This document shows positions 8,895 to 17,624 of a DNA stretch of 64,000 bases, piece after piece (the first letter of the stretch is position 1; each line of letters begins with the position of its first letter). Origin of the DNA: Paenisporosarcina quisquiliarum_A (GTDB lineage: Bacteria; Bacillota; Bacilli; Bacillales_A; Planococcaceae); the NCBI RefSeq assembly GCF_043641925.1, contig NZ_JBHZRU010000013.1, forward strand, positions 30,133-94,132, read 5' to 3'. A program made the translations under genes and the position numbers. The notes below the pieces were generated by a model. It saw only the letters and a list, made by a program, of their open reading frames with translations. It did no database searches and was not told the DNA's origin.

Positions 8895-8932
8895 AAAAGG
8901 TTCTCCCCACTAATTGTGAAGAGAACCTTTTA
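8895..8932 (-). terminator. Terminator of the YitT-family gene
   Basis: AAAAGGTTCTC pairs with GAGAACCTTTT; on the minus strand the stem is followed by a T run. It lies directly after the stop of the minus-strand gene. Confidence 0.75.
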
Positions 8933-8936
8933 GCAT

Positions 8937-9860
8937 TTAATGAATATTTCGTTTCTTAAAGCGTCCGCCACGTACTTCTGCAATATTACCAATAGCAAGG
9001 AAGGCGTGAGTGTCAATATCTTCAACGATTGTCTTTAATTTGGCTTCTTCTAATCTTGTAATGACAGTAAAAATGATTTTCTTTTCGTCACCAGTATATG
9101 CGCCTTCCCCATGTAAATAAGTAACACCACGACCAAGGCGGTCCATGATCGCTTGACCAACATCATCCACGTAATCACTGATAATATAAACAGATTTAGA
9201 TTCATCAAAACCTTGAATCACAATATCTATTGTTTTAAATGCGATAAAATAGGCAAGTACTGAATACATAGCTTGTTCCCATGTAAAAACGAAACCAGCA
9301 ATAGTAAAAATCATTAAGTTAAAAAACATAATAATTTCGCCTACAGAAAGAGGGGTTGTTTTATTAAAAAGAATAGCAAGAATTTCAGTTCCGTCTAATG
9401 AGCCACCATAACGGATAACTAAACCAACACCAACGCCTAAAGCAATACCGCCAAATACAGTAGCTAATAGTAAATCGTCTGTGAAACGTGGAACTGGGTG
9501 TAACAAATATGTACTAATCGAAAGAACAGTAATTCCTAAAACGGTTGAAAGTGCAAAGGTTTTACCTATTTGTTTATAACCCAGGAAGAAAAATGGAATG
9601 TTTAATAAGAAAATAAATAGTCCAAGCTCAAATCCAGTTAAGTGAGCAAGAATAATGGAAATCCCGACGATCCCGCCATCTAACAAATGGTTTGGAACTA
9701 AAAAGAGTTCAAGACCCATTGCCATAAAAATAGCACCAGCAATGATCATAATAATCCTTTTAACCACTACTTTTTTGGGAGTTTTACGATGAGCCACATG
9801 AAGTTTCTGCTTGGATGGATTCAAAACAGTGTTTTCGACCAATTTTAGACCTCTTTTCAT
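8937..9860 (-). CDS. YitT-family (DUF161/DUF2179) membrane protein
   Basis: Conserved membrane protein of unknown transport role. After a basic N-terminus there are about five to six membrane helices (for example IIMIIAGAIFMAMGLELFLV). The family signature GGSLDGTEILA is present, and a C-terminal soluble DUF2179 domain (about 225-305) contains VYIISDYVDDVGQAIMDRL and RGVTYLHGEGAYTG. The annotated ATG has a poor ribosome site. AGAGGT lies six bases before the in-frame TTG at 9842-9840 (codon 7), which may be the real start. It is monocistronic, with its own terminator. Confidence 0.88.
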   Translation of the reverse strand: MKRGLKLVENTVLNPSKQKLHVAHRKTPKKVVVKRIIMIIAGAIFMAMGLELFLVPNHLLDGGIVGISIILAHLTGFELGLFIFLLNIPFFFLGYKQIGKTFALSTVLGITVLSISTYLLHPVPRFTDDLLLATVFGGIALGVGVGLVIRYGGSLDGTEILAILFNKTTPLSVGEIIMFFNLMIFTIAGFVFTWEQAMYSVLAYFIAFKTIDIVIQGFDESKSVYIISDYVDDVGQAIMDRLGRGVTYLHGEGAYTGDEKKIIFTVITRLEEAKLKTIVEDIDTHAFLAIGNIAEVRGGRFKKRNIH

Positions 9861-10198
9861 ACGTGTGTATATCTAATTTTACCTTAAAAACGGTCAATCT
9901 CCTACGTTGTGGTCTTGAAATATGACAATTATGACAAAAAAATTGTAGAAAGAGTGAAAAAGAGGAAGAAAGATAGAAGAAAAATATCGAATTTTCAAAT
10001 AAATTAGGTTTTAAGACACGATTTAATGACAAAATAAACCAATTAATACTAATTGATGGAATGAATGAGTCATTTTCTTTACATTATGGTCTATGATTAC
10101 CAATTGAGAAAAAGAGTGTGGTAAATTAGAGGAGCGTGAAAATTCACGTCAATGCTACATTCGAATCAATCGGATGGAATTTTGGAAGGGGCTTTATC

Positions 10199-11677
10199 AT
10201 GAATTTGAAATGGAACACTGGCGATAGTAAGAGGATTTCATCCGATCACAAGCCGTACCGCACATCAAATGTGATGAAAAAAGCAGCCGTTACAGCTTTG
10301 CTTATTTCTAGTTTTACATTCAACATAGGTTTTGCAAAAGATAACGAATCGGAATCATTGCAAAAAATCTATCATATATACGCTAGCGGTCAATATGTAG
10401 GGGCAGTATCTGATGAAAAAGCAGTAGATACATTGGTTGATAATAAGATTGAACAAGCAAGAACCCAATACGATGGACTTACCTTAAAAGATGGATCAGA
10501 TATAACTGTCATCCCCGAGCAAGTTTTTGCATCAAATACAGATGATCAAGAAACATTGGATAAGCTAGACGACTTGGTAACAGTCGCTGCTAATGCATTT
10601 GCATTATCCGTCAATGACGAGATTGCCGTCTACGTCAAAGACTTAGAATCATATCATGAAGTAATTAAACAACTAAAACTTCAATCTGTAACTGAAGCAG
10701 AGCTCATCGAATTGGAAGCTCGCAAGGATTCTACTGACTCTTTACCACAATTAAAAGAAAACGAAACACGTATTTTAGATGTTTTGTTAAAAGAAAGTGT
10801 CTCTGGTGTTTCGAAATTAGCGAAACCAGAAACGGTACTGACTGTTGAAGAAGCTGTTAAATTTCTTCAAAAAGGTTCTTTAGAAGAAAAAGTATATGCG
10901 GTGCAAGCTGGAGATGTCTTTAGTGAAATTGCTCAAAAGCATGACTTATCTGCTTCAGAATTAACAAAACTTAATCCTGGTTTTACGCAAGAAAGCGTTC
11001 TGCAAATTGGACAAGAATTAAAAGTTACAGCCTTAAAACCTCTTATTAATGTAGAAGTATTAAAAGAGAAGAAAGTTTCTGAAACTGTGAAATTCCAGAA
11101 CGAAGTAGAAGAAACCGACACTATGTATAAAGGCGACACGAAAGTGAAGCAAGAAGGCAGTGACGGGAAAAAAGAAATGACTTACTTAATTCGAGAACAG
11201 AATGGTGTTCAAACTGGAAAGTCTGTTAAAGAAGAAACTGTGACAGTTGAAGTGAAAAATCATATTGTGTTAAAAGGAACAAAAGTTATTCCATCAAGAG
11301 GTTCAGGATCATTTATGTGGCCAGCTGAAGGTGGATACATTTCCAGTCAGATGGGCCATCGATGGGGCAGAATCCATAAAGGAATTGACATCGCGCGTCC
11401 AAGTGGTTTCACGATTAAAGCGACTGACAATGGAATCGTAACATTTGCAGGCAGAGATGGATCTTTCGGAAATAAAGTCGTTGTAGACCATCAAAACGGT
11501 TATCAAACAGTATATGCTCATCTTGCATCAATCGATGTTAATGTGGGACAAACCGTTCCTCAAGGTTCTAAACTAGGAATAATGGGTTCAACAGGTAGAT
11601 CAACTGGAACTCACTTACATTTTGAAGTAATTAAAAATGGTAAACAAGTGAATCCAATTAGTTATTTAAGAAAATAA
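10199..11677 (+). CDS. Secreted LysM-G5-M23 peptidoglycan endopeptidase
   Basis: Predicted to cleave peptidoglycan cross-links outside the cell. After a signal-type segment (about 21-45, KKAAVTALLISSFTFNIGFA) come a low-complexity region, a LysM wall-binding module (about 231-275, YAVQAGDVFSEIAQKHDLSA), a G5-like module (about 285-362) and an M23 peptidase (about 385-492). The peptidase shows the zinc/catalytic motifs HKGID and GTHLHFEV. The start ATG at 10199 has GGAAGGGG upstream; the open frame extends to GTG 10136 without a good ribosome site. It lies just upstream of walR, the regulator of wall hydrolases, as in B. cereus-group genomes. A terminator separates the two. Confidence 0.9.
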   Translation: MNLKWNTGDSKRISSDHKPYRTSNVMKKAAVTALLISSFTFNIGFAKDNESESLQKIYHIYASGQYVGAVSDEKAVDTLVDNKIEQARTQYDGLTLKDGSDITVIPEQVFASNTDDQETLDKLDDLVTVAANAFALSVNDEIAVYVKDLESYHEVIKQLKLQSVTEAELIELEARKDSTDSLPQLKENETRILDVLLKESVSGVSKLAKPETVLTVEEAVKFLQKGSLEEKVYAVQAGDVFSEIAQKHDLSASELTKLNPGFTQESVLQIGQELKVTALKPLINVEVLKEKKVSETVKFQNEVEETDTMYKGDTKVKQEGSDGKKEMTYLIREQNGVQTGKSVKEETVTVEVKNHIVLKGTKVIPSRGSGSFMWPAEGGYISSQMGHRWGRIHKGIDIARPSGFTIKATDNGIVTFAGRDGSFGNKVVVDHQNGYQTVYAHLASIDVNVGQTVPQGSKLGIMGSTGRSTGTHLHFEVIKNGKQVNPISYLRK

Positions 11678-11684
11678 GAAGTAG

Positions 11685-11717
11685 GGACGGTCAATTTTGT
11701 ATAAGTTGGCCGTCTTT
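11685..11717 (+). terminator. Terminator after the M23 endopeptidase gene
   Basis: GGACGGTCAA and TTGGCCGTC form the stem, followed by TTTTT. Confidence 0.8.
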
Positions 11718-11874
11718 TTATATAGAAATTTGTCGAATTATTGCCCGGGAAATACTTCATTCCCATATGGATATCCGAGATAGATGCGTATTGATGAAAA
11801 CCGTGATAGAGTAGGAATATAGAAGTTAATAAAATTTCCTGCCTATATAGATTGTATGAGAGAGGATGAAATAT

Positions 11875-12582
11875 ATGAGTAAAACAATTTTAGTAGTAGA
11901 TGACGAGAAGCCGATTGCTGATATTTTACAATTTAACTTAAAAAAAGAAGGCTATAACGTAGTCTGTGCTTACGATGGAGATGAAGCGCTTGCGAAGGCT
12001 GAAGAGATCAAACCAGACTTAATGTTACTAGATATTATGTTACCGAACCGAGATGGAATGGAAGTATGTCGTGAAATACGTAAAAAATATGATTTTCCGA
12101 TTATTATGCTGACAGCTAAAGATTCTGAAATTGATAAAGTTTTAGGATTAGAGCTTGGTGCAGATGACTATGTGACGAAACCATTCAGCACACGTGAATT
12201 AATTGCGCGTGTAAAAGCAAATATGCGTAGACATCAAACGGTACAGTCTGAAGATGAAGAAGCTGCATCAAATGATATTGTAGTAGGCTCACTGATTATT
12301 CAGCCGGATGCTTATATGGTATTAAAACGAGATGGATCGATTGAGTTAACGCATCGTGAATTTGAATTGCTTCATTATTTAGGGAAACATATCGGACAAG
12401 TTATGACACGTGAACATTTACTTCAAACGGTATGGGGCTATGATTATTTTGGTGATGTGCGAACAGTTGATGTAACGATTCGTCGTCTTCGTGAAAAAAT
12501 TGAGGATAACCCAAGCCATCCAGCATGGATTGTAACACGACGCGGCGTTGGGTACTATTTGCGTAATCCTGAACAGGAGTAA
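11875..12582 (+). CDS. walR: Response regulator WalR (YycF)
   Basis: Essential OmpR-type regulator of cell-wall metabolism. The 235 residues contain a receiver domain (SKTILVVDDEKPIADIL opening, acidic pocket D9/D10, phospho-acceptor D53 in LLDIMLP, K in VTKPFSTREL) and a C-terminal winged helix (about 130-232, ending TRRGVGYYLRNPEQE). The sequence is nearly identical to B. subtilis WalR in the receiver. An in-frame ATG at 11866 overlaps the ribosome site GAGAGAGGA, so ATG 11875 is chosen. It is the first gene of walR-walK-yycH-yycI-yycJ, with five bases to walK. Confidence 0.97.
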   Translation: MSKTILVVDDEKPIADILQFNLKKEGYNVVCAYDGDEALAKAEEIKPDLMLLDIMLPNRDGMEVCREIRKKYDFPIIMLTAKDSEIDKVLGLELGADDYVTKPFSTRELIARVKANMRRHQTVQSEDEEAASNDIVVGSLIIQPDAYMVLKRDGSIELTHREFELLHYLGKHIGQVMTREHLLQTVWGYDYFGDVRTVDVTIRRLREKIEDNPSHPAWIVTRRGVGYYLRNPEQE

Positions 12583-12587
12583 TAACA

Positions 12588-14411
12588 ATGCAAAAGGTTG
12601 GTTTTTTGAAATCCATACACGTTAAAATTGTTCTTATTTATATTTTACTCATATTACTCGCTATGCAAATTATCGGATTATACTTTGCACAGGAGTTAGA
12701 ACAAAAACTTAAAACTAATTTCACCGATTCGATTAAAGAACGGGTGAATTTGGTTGAGTTTAGCGTGCGTGAAGAAATGACTCGAAAACGGGGAGAAGAA
12801 GATCCAACCCCGGAACAAAGTTTAAGAATGGCATTATCTAGTTTGAATTCGGATGACATAATTGAGCTTCGAGTAGTTGATAATCGGTACCGCATTTTAG
12901 CAACTTCGGATACAGAAAATCAATTGATTGTTGGTCAAAAATCAACGGAAAGTTTAGTTAGAAAGTCAATTACAGCCGCAAATCCTTATGACGAGGTTAA
13001 ACTCGATCGTGGAACAGGTGACCGTGTATGGGTACTATCTTCACCAATCGTATCCAAGGGTGAAGTTATTGGTACCTTGTATCTTGAATCTAATATTGAA
13101 TCTGTTTATAAGCAAATGACCGAAATCAACCAAATTTTAGCGGGTGGTACCGCTATGTCTCTAGCTATCACCGTTATACTCGGTATCTTTATTGCGCAAA
13201 CCATCACACGTCCAATTGCTGATATGAGAAGACAAGCTCAAGCCATGGCAAAAGGAAACTTTTCCAGAAAAGTGCGTGTATATGGGAACGACGAAATTGG
13301 TCAACTGGCCATTTCATTTAATCACTTAACCAATCGATTGCAAGAAGCACAGTCAACGACAGAAGGTGAACGAAGAAAGCTAGCCTCCGTTCTATCGAAT
13401 ATGACCGATGGAGTTATAGCGACAGACCGAAAAGGACGTATTATTTTAATCAATGATCCTGCGCTACGACTATTGAGAGTGCCAAGGGATCTAGTTCTTC
13501 AACGGCCTATTTCCTCCGTTCTAGGGATTGACACGCAATACGCATTTGAAGATTTAATTCATATGAAGGAATCCATTAATTTAGATTTTAGTACTCCAGA
13601 ACGTCCCTATATTTTGCGGGCTAACTTCTCGGTTATTCAAAAAGAAACAGGGTTTGTAAATGGACTGATCACGGTCGTTCATGATAATACAGAACAAGAA
13701 AAAATTGATATGGAACGTCGAGAGTTTGTTGCGAACGTTTCGCACGAACTGCGTACCCCTTTAACAACGATGCGAAGTTATTTAGAAGCACTTGCAGATG
13801 GCGCTTGGCAAGATACGGAATTAGCACCAACATTCTTAAAAACGACTCAAACTGAAACCGAGCGTATGATTCGTCTTGTAAATGATTTATTACAATTATC
13901 GAAAATGGACAGTCGCGATTACGATTTGAATAAGGAAATGGTCGAATTTAATAAATTCTTTAATCGGATTATCGATCGTTTTGAAATGTCCAAATCAAAT
14001 AATGTGAATTTACAACGATTATTGCCGGATGCTCAGTACTTTGTGGAAATTGATACAGATAAATTAACTCAAGTAATCGATAATATCATTTCGAATGCAT
14101 TAAAATATTCACCAGACGGTGGGAACGTTCGATTTGGTGTCATCGTACAAGAAGGTTTTTTGAAAGTCATGATTTCTGATGATGGGATGGGCATACCGAA
14201 AGAGAACGTTGAACGAATTTTTGATCGTTTCTATCGAGTTGATCGTGCACGTGCAAGGTCGATGGGTGGAACAGGATTAGGTTTGGCTATTGCCCGGGAA
14301 ATGATTGAGGCTCATGGTGGATTGATTTGGGCTGAGAGTGAAGAAGGGCATGGTACGACAATTTTCTTCACCTTACCATTTGAGTTAGATGAGGCAGGTG
14401 AATGGGATTGA
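12588..14411 (+). CDS. walK: Sensor histidine kinase WalK (YycG)
   Basis: Essential membrane kinase that phosphorylates WalR. The 607 residues show a first helix (about 10-32), an extracytoplasmic Cache/PAS-like domain (to about 180), a second helix (about 182-203), HAMP (about 204-256), cytoplasmic PAS (about 262-370), HisKA with the H-box VSHELRTPLTTM (H386), and a HATPase domain with N, G1 (DDGMGIP) and G2 (GGTGLGLAI) boxes. Order and length match B. subtilis WalK. Its end overlaps the start of yycH by ten bases. Confidence 0.97.
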   Translation: MQKVGFLKSIHVKIVLIYILLILLAMQIIGLYFAQELEQKLKTNFTDSIKERVNLVEFSVREEMTRKRGEEDPTPEQSLRMALSSLNSDDIIELRVVDNRYRILATSDTENQLIVGQKSTESLVRKSITAANPYDEVKLDRGTGDRVWVLSSPIVSKGEVIGTLYLESNIESVYKQMTEINQILAGGTAMSLAITVILGIFIAQTITRPIADMRRQAQAMAKGNFSRKVRVYGNDEIGQLAISFNHLTNRLQEAQSTTEGERRKLASVLSNMTDGVIATDRKGRIILINDPALRLLRVPRDLVLQRPISSVLGIDTQYAFEDLIHMKESINLDFSTPERPYILRANFSVIQKETGFVNGLITVVHDNTEQEKIDMERREFVANVSHELRTPLTTMRSYLEALADGAWQDTELAPTFLKTTQTETERMIRLVNDLLQLSKMDSRDYDLNKEMVEFNKFFNRIIDRFEMSKSNNVNLQRLLPDAQYFVEIDTDKLTQVIDNIISNALKYSPDGGNVRFGVIVQEGFLKVMISDDGMGIPKENVERIFDRFYRVDRARARSMGGTGLGLAIAREMIEAHGGLIWAESEEGHGTTIFFTLPFELDEAGEWD

Positions 14412-15733
14412 AATATGTTGAACATGTGAAGACAGCTATTTTATGGTTACTCGTTGTCCTAAGTATTTTCCTAACATTCTCGATTTGGACTTATACACCA
14501 TCATATCCCACAATTCAAAAAGCCCCAGTTGTCGACATTTCGATTGCTGATCGGAAAAGAATTAATGAGGTAGTAAAACCATATAAAATGGTTTTTAGTT
14601 TAAAAGATGGACTTTCAGGCACTACTTCTTTTCCTCAAGTAGAGAGAGTATTAGGCGTAATGAAGGATTGGGAGATAAGAAATCTATCGTTAGTTAGCAA
14701 TAATTTATCACCAGCAGAATTAAATGAATATAGTCTAACAACAAATCGCTTTACAATGATATATCCAACGGAAATTCCATTCGCTGTGTACGATAACATC
14801 ATCCCATTTACCTCAACCAATATTCCAGGAGATGGTTTTGATCGTATGATTGTTGACTGGAATCGACCTGAAGATGATGAATTAACGGTTTATTTCGCTA
14901 GCTCAATATCAAAACAACTCTATTCAGCTAAAGTGACGAAAGTAGATCCACAGCAGTTTCAAGAAAAAGTATTAACGCCTGCAGCAGATTTCACTAAATA
15001 CACGCATGTTGATCGAAACGGCCAATTAACAATGTTTGTACCAACTGAAGAAATTGCTTCGATCCGTTATACGTATATTTTGAGAGATGTTCCACCAGCT
15101 CGATTTAAAGATGCCTTATTTGATAATCCAAATAAAGTTCGTCGAAGTTTTGTTGGGACTTATAATGAAGAGTACTCAGACGATACGGCACTATTGACTG
15201 TCGATTCTCTCGATCGAACATTAAGTTACGTATATCCTGCTGCAGAAAGTGATGTGCCAGGTATAGCTCACGAACTTGTATTTGATAGTATGGATTTTGT
15301 GAATGAACACGAGGGTTGGACGGACGATTACCGTTTAGTAGGAATTAATCCAGCTACTCAAAAAGTGGATTATCAACTTTTCTTATTAGGATATCCAGTT
15401 TTTAGTGATATGACGTCCACAACGATTTCGACTTATTGGGGAACAAACCGGATTTTCCGATATATTAGACCTTACTTCACTTTAGACTTATCTTTACCAT
15501 CCGAAACGGACGCAGCCATATTACCTTCAGGTGTGGAAGCTGCACAATTACTCGAACAAGTGGAAAGTGTTGAAGAAGTAAAAGCTTCTGGATTAACAGT
15601 CGGATATTATCTGACACGTGACGATGAAAGAGGTCTGTTGAATTTAGAGCCTTCTTGGTTCTATTTAGCAAATGGGATATGGTCGAGACTTACTCCAGAA
15701 ACAATAGGAGGTGGAGCATTTGGATTGGAATAA
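14402..15733 (+). CDS. yycH: WalK regulator YycH (WalH)
   Basis: Membrane-anchored extracytoplasmic protein which, with YycI, contacts WalK and restrains its activity in Bacillus. The 443 residues have a single N-terminal membrane helix (about 10-30, AILWLLVVLSIFLTFSIW) and a long exported part. The family features include PSYPTIQKAP shortly after the helix and repeated alpha/beta segments. The assignment rests on position between walK and yycI, topology and length; there is no catalytic motif. It overlaps walK by 10 bases and yycI by 14, indicating tight coupling. Confidence 0.92.
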   Translation: MGLKYVEHVKTAILWLLVVLSIFLTFSIWTYTPSYPTIQKAPVVDISIADRKRINEVVKPYKMVFSLKDGLSGTTSFPQVERVLGVMKDWEIRNLSLVSNNLSPAELNEYSLTTNRFTMIYPTEIPFAVYDNIIPFTSTNIPGDGFDRMIVDWNRPEDDELTVYFASSISKQLYSAKVTKVDPQQFQEKVLTPAADFTKYTHVDRNGQLTMFVPTEEIASIRYTYILRDVPPARFKDALFDNPNKVRRSFVGTYNEEYSDDTALLTVDSLDRTLSYVYPAAESDVPGIAHELVFDSMDFVNEHEGWTDDYRLVGINPATQKVDYQLFLLGYPVFSDMTSTTISTYWGTNRIFRYIRPYFTLDLSLPSETDAAILPSGVEAAQLLEQVESVEEVKASGLTVGYYLTRDDERGLLNLEPSWFYLANGIWSRLTPETIGGGAFGLE

Positions 15734-16535
15734 AACCAAAACCATCTTTATTATTGTATTTTCGATTCTAAATGTCTTTTTGTATACCCTCTATTTAAAT
15801 AGACATACCGAGTCAAAAGAAATAGAACCACTTTCTGAAGCTTCGGTGTCTGACAGACTTCAAGCGGATAATATTCAATACGAAAGTTTAGATTCTACAG
15901 TTGAACCAGAATCATATGTAGCTGGAAACGTTCGAATATTTAAGAGTGAAACGATGGAACCGAGAGAGAACCAAACATTTGAGATTATTGAAGAAGGTTC
16001 TAAATTACTTGCTACTTTTAAAACGCCAGTTGCTATTCCAAACGTAAAAGATGTAGCAAGTTTTGAGGATTTTGCAGTCAAAAATATCGATAACGGATCT
16101 GTTTATAAACTATGGAAAATCGATAAAGAAGCACGGAAAGCGGTTTTATTCCAAACGGTTAAAAATCGTTTTATCTACTACAATTCTGGTGGAACTTTAA
16201 CAATGTATTGGAATGAGGAAAGTGAAATCATTCGATACGAACAAACTCAATTCGCCGAATTGGAAGATTTCCCAGAGACGGTTGATTTATTACCTGAAGA
16301 GGACGCAGTTAGTGCTTTATATGGTCAAAGAATTCTTCAGCCAAATTCAACGATTCTTGATCTTACTTTAGGATTCTCAACGCTCGTACAATTTACAGAG
16401 TCTCAAGTTTTTGCTCCTACTTGGCGAGTGAGAGTAGAGTTAGAAGATGGGTCCGAAGAAGATTACTTTGTGAATGCGGTTGAAGGAAAAATAATTGAAT
16501 TTGAAAACGAACCAAAGGAATTAGAAGAAGAGTAA
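15720..16535 (+). CDS. yycI: WalK regulator YycI (WalI)
   Basis: Partner of YycH in control of WalK. The 271 residues have one N-terminal helix (TIFIIVFSILNVFLYTLYL, about 5-24) and an exported domain. The open frame reaches GTG 15711, but that codon is part of the ribosome site AGGAGGTGG (15706-15714). The family start DWNKTKTIFI corresponds to TTG at 15720, five bases after the site, so TTG is chosen. It overlaps the yycH 3' end. Near its C-terminus is a YycH/YycI-type segment (VRVELEDGSEEDYFVNAVEG). Confidence 0.92.
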   Translation: MDWNKTKTIFIIVFSILNVFLYTLYLNRHTESKEIEPLSEASVSDRLQADNIQYESLDSTVEPESYVAGNVRIFKSETMEPRENQTFEIIEEGSKLLATFKTPVAIPNVKDVASFEDFAVKNIDNGSVYKLWKIDKEARKAVLFQTVKNRFIYYNSGGTLTMYWNEESEIIRYEQTQFAELEDFPETVDLLPEEDAVSALYGQRILQPNSTILDLTLGFSTLVQFTESQVFAPTWRVRVELEDGSEEDYFVNAVEGKIIEFENEPKELEEE

Positions 16536-16547
16536 GGAGTTTTTGTC

Positions 16548-17336
16548 ATGCGTTTTAGTGTTCTAGCAAGCGGCAGTAGCGGAAATGCCATATACGTCGA
16601 AAATGATGAGCATGCTTTTTTAGTAGATGCCGGATTGAGCGGACGAAAAATGGAAGAATTATTTGCTTCTGTTGACCGCAACATGAAAAAATTAAGCGGA
16701 ATTTTAGTAACGCATGAACATAGTGATCATATTAAAGGTCTTGGAATATTAGCACGTAAATACAATGTTCCGATCTATGCGAATGAAAAAACGTGGATGG
16801 CAATGGATCCCCTAGTGGGCAAAATTCCACTAGAGCAACGCTTCCATTTTGATATGGAAACGGTGAAAACATTTGGATCCATCGATATCCAATCCTTCGC
16901 AGTATCACATGATGCAGCTGACCCGATGTTTTATGTCTTTCACGAAAATGGACGCAAATTAGTCCTAATTACAGACACCGGTTATGTAAGTGATCGCATG
17001 AAAGGTCATATTCAAGGTGCTGACTCATTTGTTTTCGAAAGCAATCATGATGTTGGCATGCTTCAAATGGGCAGATACCCTTGGTCAGTCAAACGACGTA
17101 TCTTGAGTGATGTAGGCCATGTCTCCAATGAAGATGCTGCCGTTGCGATGAGTGAAGTGGTGGAACAAAAACCAACTCGCATGTATCTCTCGCATTTAAG
17201 CAAAGATAACAATATGAAAGATTTAGCCAGAATGAGTGTTTCCCAAACGCTTCAATCGTGTGGCATCGTACCAGGTGAATTTCTTCAGTTATATGATACC
17301 GATGCGAATAAACCAACTGAACTCGTCACCGTTTAA
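16548..17336 (+). CDS. yycJ: Metallo-beta-lactamase-fold protein YycJ (WalJ)
   Basis: MBL-fold hydrolase of the WalRK operon, related to 5'-exonucleases. The 262 residues begin MRFSVLASGSSGNAIYVE and carry the metal motif HEHSDH (in VTHEHSDHIKG), a later D in LITDTGYVSD, and SHLSKDN near the C-terminus. AAGGAG lies before the ATG, twelve bases after yycI. It is the last gene of the operon; a terminator follows. The exact biological substrate is not known from sequence. Confidence 0.94.
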   Translation: MRFSVLASGSSGNAIYVENDEHAFLVDAGLSGRKMEELFASVDRNMKKLSGILVTHEHSDHIKGLGILARKYNVPIYANEKTWMAMDPLVGKIPLEQRFHFDMETVKTFGSIDIQSFAVSHDAADPMFYVFHENGRKLVLITDTGYVSDRMKGHIQGADSFVFESNHDVGMLQMGRYPWSVKRRILSDVGHVSNEDAAVAMSEVVEQKPTRMYLSHLSKDNNMKDLARMSVSQTLQSCGIVPGEFLQLYDTDANKPTELVTV

Positions 17337-17360
17337 ACCTCACATTTTGTGGGGTTTTTA
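17335..17360 (+). terminator. Terminator of the wal operon
   Basis: AACCTCACA and TGTGGGGTT form the stem, followed by TTTTATTTT. It overlaps the yycJ stop codon. Confidence 0.82.
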
Positions 17361-17413
17361 TTTTGCGCAAAAATGTGAGCGTTAAAGAATGTGTGTATGG
17401 AGTGGCAGATGGG

Positions 17414-17539
17414 TATTCTAGATTTCGTGGGGGTTATTCGAGGATCGGATTGTGGGATTCAAGGATTCATCTAGGACATTCAAGAATTCGTAAGACGCAT
17501 TCTCGATTTCACCGCCTTCATTCAAAAATTCATTTTTTT
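17414..17539 (+). repeat. Six tandem 21-bp units reading as [YHD]-S-[RK]-[IF] heptads
   Basis: Between yycJ and htrA there are six 21-base units, each carrying TCN-AGR-ATT or similar. They are open in one frame (the frame runs 17363-17593) and read as heptads YSRFRGG, YSRIGLW, DSRIHLG, HSRIRKT, HSRFHRL, HSKIHFF. Differences between units fall often in third codon positions (TCT, TCG, TCA; AGA, AGG, CGA), so the peptide is conserved better than the DNA. No start with a ribosome site is seen, so I do not call it a gene. Related units occur at 63860-63922. Confidence 0.7.
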
Positions 17540-17624
17540 AAAACAATTTTAAATACATTTTCATCTAATTTTAATGTTCGGTTGGTAAAGTAAGGATAAC
17601 GAATAGAGAGAAAGGACGATGAAC

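Noticed and set aside
17363..17593. 76-residue plus-strand frame between yycJ and htrA as a gene
   Set aside because: No start codon with a ribosome site; it begins inside the T run of the wal operon terminator. I list the tandem repeat instead.
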